Source: Thalassia testudinum (taxonomy: Eukaryota > Streptophyta > Magnoliopsida > Alismatales > Hydrocharitaceae). From it: a stretch of 64,000 nt of DNA. The notes under the pieces were generated by a model. It made no database searches, was not told the DNA's origin, and saw nothing but the letters and a program-made list of their open reading frames with translations. Where the stretch lies: NCBI GenBank assembly GCA_037157565.1, contig JAZHRO010000013.1:35964501-36028500 (forward strand), given 5' to 3'. Made by a program: the position numbers and the translations under genes. Position 1 is the stretch's first letter; every line of letters starts with the position of its first letter. Positions 56,690-64,000 of this stretch are shown piece after piece.

Positions 56690-59468
56690 TATTTTATTAC
56701 TCAAAAAATAGAAACTTTCTGAGGTCAAACTCAGGGAGCAACACTATATTTTAGAAGCGTACAAAATCACAATTTACAATCTGGGTATATAATGTTTTAC
56801 AGAAAAATTAGAGAAAGGGAATAAAATTTCTCTTCTCTTCTTTTCTTCTCTCTTTCTTCTTCCTCTGTCTTTCTCTCTCTAGACGTTTAACTCTAATGTC
56901 AGACGACTTAAATTGCCATTTGCTACAGTGCTTCTGCTAGTTCTTCTTCCTCTTGGCTTTTTCTTCTTCTCTTCTTCTCTGCAACTTCTCTTTCTTCAGC
57001 TTTTGCTCCTATCTTCTTCTTTGCCATGCATCTACATCTTCTTCTTTCTTGGTCTCTCTCTCTGCTAGGCCTTCTTCTTCTTCTTCATTTCCTCTGTGCG
57101 GCAGGCTTCCCTCCTTCTCTTTTCTTCTCTTTTCCTTTGGCTTTCTTCTTTAGCTCCTTCTTCTGTTGCAGCTCTTGGCTGCTTCTCCGTCTCTTTTCTT
57201 CAGCCGCATCTCTTCTTCTTCTCTCTGCTTTTTGTGCGTCTAAGTCCTCGGCCGCTCCTCCTCCTTTCCTCTTCTCCTGCTTCCCTGCACAATACAAGGT
57301 TAGGCAAAACCTAACCCCTACCCACCCCACGTCTCTCTCTCTCTTTCAAATTCACTCCAGGGTTCGCTCCCAGAGCCTTAATCGGGTAAGCGGGTCGGGC
57401 AACACACCCAGGACCAGGAGCACCGACGTGGATGGTGCGTGAGGAGTGCTTGGTCAAGTAATCGGGTTTGGACCCAGGCCTGCGGGACGTGAGCGCGGGC
57501 GAGAGCAGGCGCGAGCGTGTGGCACGCTGCACGTGCGTAGGCGAGGGACCTGGCCCTTGTGTATCGAAGGCAGACAGATAAAAGCACAAAATCCACTTAA
57601 ACCACTCAGATAGCTCACGACTTACCGAGGTGGGACTAAAAGTCCCACTTGCTGCTGCTGCTGGCAACTGCAGGAGAGCTACTTCACGATTGGCACAGCT
57701 GTAGGTCCCGCGACACCCTCTATTAGGCTGGACTTACGCACAATCGCAACCCGCACAGTCTGGAAACCTGGGAGCGGACGATTGTGGCCTGGAGCTGGAG
57801 AATAGTCGAGCTCGAGTCGTCGCTAATGGTAGCTGGGAGCTCGACCCTGCAAGATACAAAAGGATCTTTGCGGCTCTATCAGACCATAGGAGGACCTTCG
57901 CCGTGTCATGGCGAAGGTGAGGCGGTAGGTGGCAGGCCGCGGGGTGACCTAGGCATGCGTGCCCAGGTCGCTCTGTGGCCAGGTTTATGGGTTAGGTCGG
58001 GGGGCATTTGTGATGGTGTAGGCGGTTGGTGAAGGTGCGGAGGATGATCAGTGGGAGGTGGTGGAGCTTCTGGGATGTCTGGCGAGGTGGATGGGTGAGT
58101 GCAATGACGGAAGCACCTCGCCGGAGGTTTGGCCGGAGGTGGAGAAGGTGGTGATGGATAGTGGCAGTCAAAGGATAATTCGTGAAATAGATTGAGGGGA
58201 ATTGCAGAGGGGATAGAGAGGAGTGTTTCTTACCTGTTTAATTGGACGAAGGGGGAGAGATGGCGAGCGACACGTATTTGCTGTCGTTAGAGACAAAGGA
58301 ACCAGTGGAGGGAGAATGGCGATGACGACGGGCCTGGAGGTGCACGAGTGGGTGTTGCATGACGTGGAGGAAGGAGGTGAAGACAGCTCCGCCACTGGTA
58401 TTGTGGCAGAGCGACGGGAAGGAGGAGGAAAAGTCACCGGAGCCTACTGGTCACCTGGACGGAGGGGAAGGGAAGAAATTTGGGGGAGAACTCTGGCCAA
58501 ATCAAGCTCAATCGAAGCGGTAGCCCCTGACGCTCCTTAAATAGGTGCTGACAGGGAAGGAAATACGAGGAGGAGGCATGGGATGGTCGCCGGAGACGTG
58601 GCCGGAAAAGAGACCCATACCTCTCGCGCATTCGCACGAGTGGTATGGGTGCCGGCGGGGCATGGGAGGTGGTCCATGCGGAAGAAGACAACGCAGGGGA
58701 CCCTCTCGTTTCTGGGGCCGGTTCCCATACCCTGCGCGGCGCCATTCTTCGCGCGAAGTCGCTGGAGGCATGGCCTGCTGCTGCGGGTGGCAGAGGGACT
58801 AGTCTAAAGAAAATGAAGGGAAAGTTGAGGGGGTAAATGCAAAATTTCTAAAAGTTAAGGGTCAGAAAGTAATTACTGAGGACCAATTTGTAAAGTGGGT
58901 CAAGGCAAACTTTCCATAGGTCCAAATTTTGATATAACCATAATATGGACCTAAGGAATCCAATGGTGAAGTTGGATTTTAGGTTTGACCACGTTTGACC
59001 GATCAATTTGCACATAAACCCAGATTAGGTCAAAAATTGGGTATGGTTCTCAATCTAGGTCAAGATAGGTTCCAATGGCCAAATTGAAGGTTCTAAACTC
59101 TACGAAATGTTTTTTCATGAATTTTAGAGGGTTTAATTGATTTTTACCTTGCCTTAAACTTCGTGAATTAAAGTGGGTTTGTTTTAGGGTTGTAGAATGT
59201 CATTTAATTCCTAGATGTCGCTATAACCCTTTTGAGACCAAATCATCCCACTTTCTTTTTTATTACACCCATTTGACCTGTGTCTAAACCCTTAGAAATC
59301 CTGTTTATGTACTGCATTGGTAAAATTACAGTTTTACCCCTTGTGAATTGCTTTATACTCAAATTTATAATTCTCTGATTTAGGCTTTCCCTTAGGTTTT
59401 GTGGGAGCTTTTGTATACTTATTTAGCTCAAAATGTGCTAGTTAGGGTTCATGATGAGGTTCTCGTCA
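56690..59468 (-). repeat. Main part of the 3' LTR of element D
   Basis: Minus strand from TGACGAGAACC at 59468. It aligns with B end to end: AT-rich start, CTATTTAAGG TATA near 58537, GC-rich leader, USE/TATA module near 57636, a CTT-rich tract (plus strand) at 56820-57290 and the TTGCTCCCTGAGTTTGACC tail (near 56738-56720). Small frames at 57026-58836 are leader or simple repeat, not genes. Confidence 0.8.
57594..57636 (-). promoter_or_regulatory. USE + decayed TATA module in LTR D, with inverted half-USE
   Basis: Minus strand GTCCCACCTCG (57636 to 57626), 25 nt, then TTAAGTG (57600 to 57594) where the other copies have ATAAATT. Upstream GTGGGACTTTTAGTCCCAC forms the same 7-bp stem as in B. 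Confidence 0.55.
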
Positions 59469-59480
59469 TACCCCCATGCC
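59469..59480 (-). other. Polypurine tract of element D
   Basis: Minus strand GGCATGGGGGTA abutting the LTR start, matching the tracts of Z and M. Confidence 0.75.
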
Positions 59481-61012
59481 TAACTTTTGCTAGTCCCTTA
59501 GCAAAATTTTAAGGTTTTAACCTCTGTTCTAGACCATGAATTTCTTTCACCAAATTTTGATAAGTGCTTTTCCTCTTGTATCCTTGATTAGGTCAGAATG
59601 CCAATCATAGGCCTAAAAGGTACTCTAGTACCAACCAAGATCTAGATCTGTTAAGCTTTAGCATCACTCTTTAGCAAAGGTCTTTAAGGCCTATAGGAAC
59701 TTACCTAAAGTTTATTGGACTCCGCGGTTAAAGCACCCGTATTTGAGATATTTTTAGCCTTGGTTCAGTTTGCAGTGCGTTTTGTAAGAGATAGACAGAA
59801 GGTTTATTTGTTTGGAGAGTTTTCTCTCTCTTTTCTTTTTAATTCTAGCTTAGGATTGGTTTCACAACACGATCTGTATCGGATTCCATGTCTCCATCAT
59901 CAATCCTCAAGGGTCCCTGGCAGTTGATGCTTCGAGATAGCACCGCCCATGGTAACCCCCAGAATCCTGGCTTTCAAGATAATCCCATCCATGGTGTTCT
60001 GTGGTCGAATTTAGACCCTTGCAATTGACACTTCGTGATAATGCCATCCATGGAATCTGAACCAGCAGAGTACTTACATGCCCTCGGTAGGATATGTAAA
60101 TATCCTAGGAGATAAGCACCGAGGAGATGATATGTTGTTACGCATCTTCGAGGGGAATTTCTCACCTCTCTACGCCGGGAACTTGTCCAGATCAACTTGT
60201 GTTGATCGGCCGCTCCTAATCTAGGTGACATTTTCAGAATATTTGAAACGCTTCTGTGTGATTTTGATATTTATGCTCGCTGAACTAGACTGTGTGTGAA
60301 TTTAGGTGCTTAGGTTACTGAGTCCCGTAAATCGAAGGTCAGTTAACGAGGTCGAATACTCTCTAAGCCTTGGACCTAATACTTAAGTTTTTCATTTTCC
60401 TCAACCTCTTGAGGATATCTAGATCTTAACTGGTACTAAGAGTCTAGCCAAGAATGTCTAAGGTTCGCATTCTTACTAATCTTGTTGTGCACTTCTGTTT
60501 TTCTTTTCTTTAATGTGGTCTAGTACTTTGGTTAATTCCTTAATTTCTTACAAATGACTATCCCTTTTCTCTTTCATTTTGTGCTCCTTTTTATCATTTT
60601 GCTCTTTTTCTCCTCTTTCTGTAATGTTTTCCAACATTTTCTTCTTCCGTTAAAGTTTTTTTTTTGTATATGCCGATTTTTTTGTTGACACCTTTTCTTG
60701 TTATGTCATTTCATTGCACTTTCATACCCCCCATGCTTTAGATTTGTAATGTCTTCATTGTACATTAAGTGGGTTTTTTATTTACCTTGATTCATGCATT
60801 AGGACAGGTATTTGGTGAGTGGATGGGTCGAGGTGACTGTTGGGGACGATTTTTAATCTCAGGTACGAGTACTTGAGGTGAAGTTGGCTGTCCTAAATAA
60901 TGAACCTAAAGTGCAAAGAAATGTCAGACAAGGTTTCAGGTTTTTCAAAAAGAATGACGGGTTACCTCCCGTTAAGCGTTGAGTTTTACGCCATCGGCTG
61001 GGCGCAATAAGC
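59481..61012 (-). other. 3' UTR of element D
   Basis: Non-coding on both strands. The block AACGCTTAACGGGAGGTAACC on the minus strand (near 60986-60966), just after integrase, corresponds to the post-integrase block of Z and M. Between 59930 and 60050 three degenerate direct repeats contain GATAATNCCATCCATGG. CTTTT-rich text at 60500-60720. Confidence 0.6.
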
Positions 61013-62222
61013 TCAGGGAGAATGGAGGATAAATGATGACTCAGCCAAATCTGTAATGGTTACGTCAATGAACGGTTTGAGTCTCTGACAGTTCATGACG
61101 AAAGGTTCAGAATCGTGGCTGAGTGGACAGATCTCTCCTGCTCCATTTCCAAAGATTTGTCGGACAAGATATGGTCCGACCCACTTGGATCGCAGTTTCC
61201 CAGGGAAGAGTTTGAGTTGAGCATCGAAGAGTAGGACCTTCTGACCAGGGTGGAAGATCTTTCTAGATATGTGCTTGTCATGAAATGCTTTAACCTGCTC
61301 TTTGTAAATTCGCAAGTTCTCATACGCATCAAGGCGTAATTCATCAATCTCGCTTATCTGAAGCTTTCTGTGGGTTCCAGCCTTAGAAAGATCTAAGTTG
61401 CAGCTCCGTACTGCCCAATAGGCTTTGTGCTCTAGTTCGACAAGAAGGTGACATGCCTTCCCGTACACCAGTCTAAAAGGAGACATGCCTAATTGGGTCT
61501 TGAGGGCGATCCTATAAGCCCACGAAGCTTCCGGAAGTTGGGACGACTAGTCCTTCCTATCAGGTCGAACAGTAATCTAAAGGATTTTCTTGATATCCTA
61601 ATTTGATAGCTCAGCTAGACCATTAGTCTGGGGGTGATAAGGAGTAGAGATTCGGTGAGACACCCCGTATTTGGTCATCAGTGGCCTGAACTGAGTATTG
61701 GTAAAATGGGTCCCTCCATCAGAGATGATCGTACGAGGAATCCTGAACCGTGAGAAGATATTCTGATGAATGAATTTGATGACGATCTTGTGATCACAGG
61801 TTCAGGTCGAAATGGCTTCGATCCATTTGGACACGTAGTCACAGCGAGTAAAATGTACTCGAAGCTGTCCGAAATAAGGAAGGGGCCCATAAAATCAATC
61901 CCCAAATATCAAAAATCTCGCATACGAGAATCGGCTGTAAAGGCATCATGTCGCGTTGGCTCATGTTGCCCAAAGTTTGGCAACGACTGCATGCCTTACA
62001 AAAACTGTATGCGTCCTTGAAGATAGTGGGCCAGTAAAAGCCACACTGGAGGATTTTTGATGCGGTTTTGTGTCCAAAAAAATGGCCACCGCATGCCTGG
62101 ATATGGTAGAAAGAGAGAATGTTGTTGATTTCACCCTCCGGGACACATTGCCAGATAATTTGGTCAGCACCTATGCGGAAAAGGTATGGGTCTTCCCAGA
62201 TGTAGTATTTGGCATTGGAACG
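61013..62222 (-). pseudogene. pol: Integrase of element D, frameshifted and cut by element W
   Basis: Minus-strand segments in order. Up to 61839: SNAKYYIWEDPYLFRIGADQ and the zinc-binding HIQACGGHFFGHKTASKIL...CKACSRCQTLG with all His and Cys present. Then a frameshift into 61905-61678, with MGIDFMGPF holding the first catalytic Asp. A decayed stretch around 61500-61680 still shows traces of SDGGTHF and HPQTNG in other frames. Finally 61486-61013: [38 protein letters not shown] and [18 protein letters not shown]. At least two frameshifts and stops. The upstream pol frame is interrupted at 62222 by W (GAACG then TGATG); the MFTSR at the start of the long frame is W sequence, not integrase. 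Confidence 0.85.
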
Positions 62223-63980
62223 TGATGTAAACACGTTTACACTACTTAAAATGTCTATTTATGCATATTCTTAAGCATAGGATTGCATTTCATGATATAA
62301 ATATTGCATAACATGCATCATCTTGCATTTAGAGTAGTTTGAATAAAATGGAGGTTAATTATCTCCTTTTATGTGCTTGGACAGGGCAAATATTTTATCG
62401 GGGCCTCGGATCAAAGATCCAACCGTATGGATGTGATCAGGGCGACGATTGGAGTTCAACGACTCCAAGATCGCCTTAATCAGACATCCGTAGCATCTGA
62501 TAGTGACCGAGGAACCCTAGAAGATCAAGGGCCAGTATGGTGAAAATCCACACTTCAGATGACAAATCCAACCGCACGGATGAATTCGGATCGACGATCG
62601 CAGCCCAACGACACAAAAATCGAGTCAATCCGACATCCGTAGCACCATCCACAACTTCCAGAAGATGGACGGCCAAGATGGCACCACGTGGTACCATCTC
62701 AGCCGCCCAAACGGCCTCCAGCCTTGCCACACCTTTTCTTCTTCAATCAGCGCGTCGATTCTCCGCCGTTGGATCAAGATCCAACGGCTGTGGATGCGGC
62801 TGGTTAAATCATCCGCGCGACCATTTCGAAGGCGTAGCGCAGCGGTGACGCAGCCGAGGGCGAAGCGGAGGTCGCGAGATTGAGTCCCGTGAGCCTCAAA
62901 TTGGGCGCAAACTATTTGGCGCGTGGAGCTTCAGATGGAGATCGGATGACCGCGCGCCCGATAGTGCCGACGCGCGATTGAACGTGCGGCGCGGACGCGC
63001 CAGGCGGGCGGGCTGTAGTGGGTGAAGCGCGATCTACGCCGTCCGATCTCACGATCGGACAGCTAAGAACCAGCTGTCGTGCGTAGGCGTTGCGCGCGCG
63101 AGCAGGCGATCAGGCGGGTGCGAGCCTCCCACGAAGGAGGCTTTAGCAAAGGTTTTATCCATCACTAAAGACCCCTCATTTATTGTTTTGAAGTTGTAAT
63201 GTCCATTTTGCCCCCACTCCTTGCAACTATAAAAGGAGACCCCCTCCATACAAAATTTTCATCCCTTCCTTCTCCTCTCTACCCCTCCAAAGCTCAAGAG
63301 AAGCTTGTCCCACACCCGGGATGCTTCTCGCGAGATAAAGTCCAATTTTCATTCCCGTTCGGAAGTGGATCCCGTGACGACGACGGCGTGCTGCTTCGTT
63401 CCCGTTCTTCTGCTTCGTCCTCCTTCGTCCTGCTTCGTTCCCCTTCGTCCAGGCGTCGTCCCATCCGGCTCGTCCTCCAAGCAACCGTCGAGGAGGATTT
63501 CTCTCTCCCTATTCTTTTTACTGCTTTTTAGTATAGATTTACTGCTTTCTAGTATAGTTTTGTTCGTCCTCCAAGCAATCGTCGAGGAGGACATTTCTCC
63601 CTCTATTCTTTTAATGCTTTCTAGAGTAATTATTTTATGCTTTGTAGTTGTAAGAGTGAAATGAACAATCTCCTTAATGAAAAATTCCTTGTTTATTCTA
63701 CATCTCATTTTGATTTCTCTATGTAATATTCTCTTTCTCTCTTACTCTCTCTCTCTCTTCTATTTATTATAAATAATTAGATAGTTTTAAATTGAATTAT
63801 TCTGTGACAAATAAAAAGAAATGCATAGTTTTTAAATCAAATGTCCGCATCCCTGTGTTCGACCCAGAATTTTAATTTCGGTATAAATTTTATTTGTTGA
63901 ACACAAATTCTTCGCTTTCGAACTACAACGACAGGTTTTCCAAAACCGAACACGTTAGCGTAGCGATTCGTAAACGTTCA
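62223..63980 (+). repeat. 5' LTR of Athila-like element W
   Basis: 1758 bp. Starts TGATGTAAACACGTTTACA, ends GTAAACGTTCA, and a tRNA-Asp PBS follows 6 nt later. GAACG (62218-62222) is the expected left target duplication. Contains a 149-bp-spaced duplication (62419 and 62568), hairpins such as GCCGTTGGATC-AA-mirror at 62765-62788, a tRNA-like segment, a good TATA (CTATAAAAGG, 63227-63236) and a two-copy repeat CGTCCTCCAAGCAA (63471 and 63565). Frames inside are not genes. The internal region is off the window. Confidence 0.88.
62828..62898 (+). promoter_or_regulatory. tRNA-like segment in LTR of W
   Basis: Consensus A box TAGCGCAGCGG (62835-62845) and B-box-like GATTGAGTCC (62878-62887, one base short of GGTTCGANTCC), 43 nt apart. 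The D stem pairs at 3 of 4 positions. Same LTR location, several hundred bases upstream of the TATA, as in Z and M. Confidence 0.5.
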
Positions 63981-63986
63981 ACATTT

Positions 63987-64000
63987 TGGCGCCGTTGCCG
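63987..64000 (+). other. Primer-binding site of W (tRNA-Asp), cut by the window end
   Basis: TGGCGCCGTTGCCG matches the tRNA-Asp complement perfectly as far as it is visible, 6 nt after the LTR. Confidence 0.88.

Larger units (their letters stand above)
35893..62222 (-). mobile_element. Athila-like retrotransposon D, 3' part, with X3 nested in its LTR and W in its integrase
   Basis: Read on the minus strand: broken integrase (62222 to 61013), 3' UTR (61012 to 59481), polypurine tract GGCATGGGGGTA (59480 to 59469), then a 3' LTR that starts TGACGAGAACC at 59468. The LTR is interrupted by X3 between 56684 and 35910 and ends TAGTTCA at 35893. Joined, it is about 2.8 kb, like B. D is inserted in C, with GGGGT at 35888-35892 as the expected left copy of the target duplication; the right copy is off the window. 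The gag-protease-RT part and 5' LTR would lie beyond W. Confidence 0.75.

Overview
This is plant nuclear DNA, almost entirely transposable elements stacked inside one another. The evidence for a plant is: Athila-type Ty3/gypsy retrotransposons whose primer-binding sites match tRNA-Asp, a LINE with a plant-type ORF1 (DUF4283-like domain), the plant snRNA upstream sequence element (GTCCCACATCG), and long AT-rich intergenic stretches. I see no complete host gene, rRNA, functional tRNA or CRISPR. The species cannot be named from this window. Names A, B, C, D, F, G (one LTR family, with F and G a diverged branch), X, Z, M and W are labels I assigned.

Layout. 1-1868: decayed LINE (minus). 1950-4594: solo LTR A. 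4923-6849: hAT-like non-autonomous element with an 8-bp target duplication and a MITE-like repeat inside. 6858-21773: mostly AT-rich DNA with microsatellites, a fragment (G) of the same LTR family, a second MITE-like repeat, degenerate tandem repeats and one small exon-like island. 21774-33949 (boundaries approximate): LTR F, split by X1 (22520-30710). X1 is itself split by an inverted copy of the same LTR, X2 (24215-26952), and by solo LTR B (27117-29869). 33950-35892: left part of LTR C.

From 35893 the nest deepens. A minus-strand Athila-like element D (3' LTR 35893-59468, broken integrase 61013-62222) carries X3 (35910-56684) in its LTR. X3 carries a gag-pol Athila, Z (36160-54140). Z carries a young non-autonomous relative, M (45724-52695, perfect GGGAC target duplication). 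A further Athila-like element, W, begins at 62223 inside the D integrase; its 5' LTR ends at 63980 and its PBS touches the window end. Flanking 5-bp duplications support most steps: GGGAC/GGGAC for M, AGGTG/AGGTA for Z, ATGTA/ATCTA for X3, CCACT/CCAAT for X2, GCCGC/GCTGC for X1, GTGCA/GTGCG for B.

How the parts work together. Z encodes gag, protease, reverse transcriptase, RNase H and integrase, but seven in-frame stops and one frameshift make it inactive. M shares the LTR ends, tRNA-Asp PBS, leader, 3' UTR and polypurine tract of Z but no gag-pol; it carries one unrelated 582-codon frame with a single internal TAG. Its two LTRs differ by only about six substitutions, so it was probably moved recently by proteins supplied from another copy of the family.

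The least expected signals are in the LTRs. Six LTRs or fragments of the A-D/F/G family carry a plant snRNA-type promoter (USE, exactly 25 nt, then ATAAATT or a variant), the spacing typical of Pol III snRNA genes. Five LTRs of the Z, M and W elements instead carry a tRNA-like segment with A box, B box and canonical spacing. Two unrelated-looking modules of Pol III type in related Athila-like LTR families deserve a survey and an RNA test.
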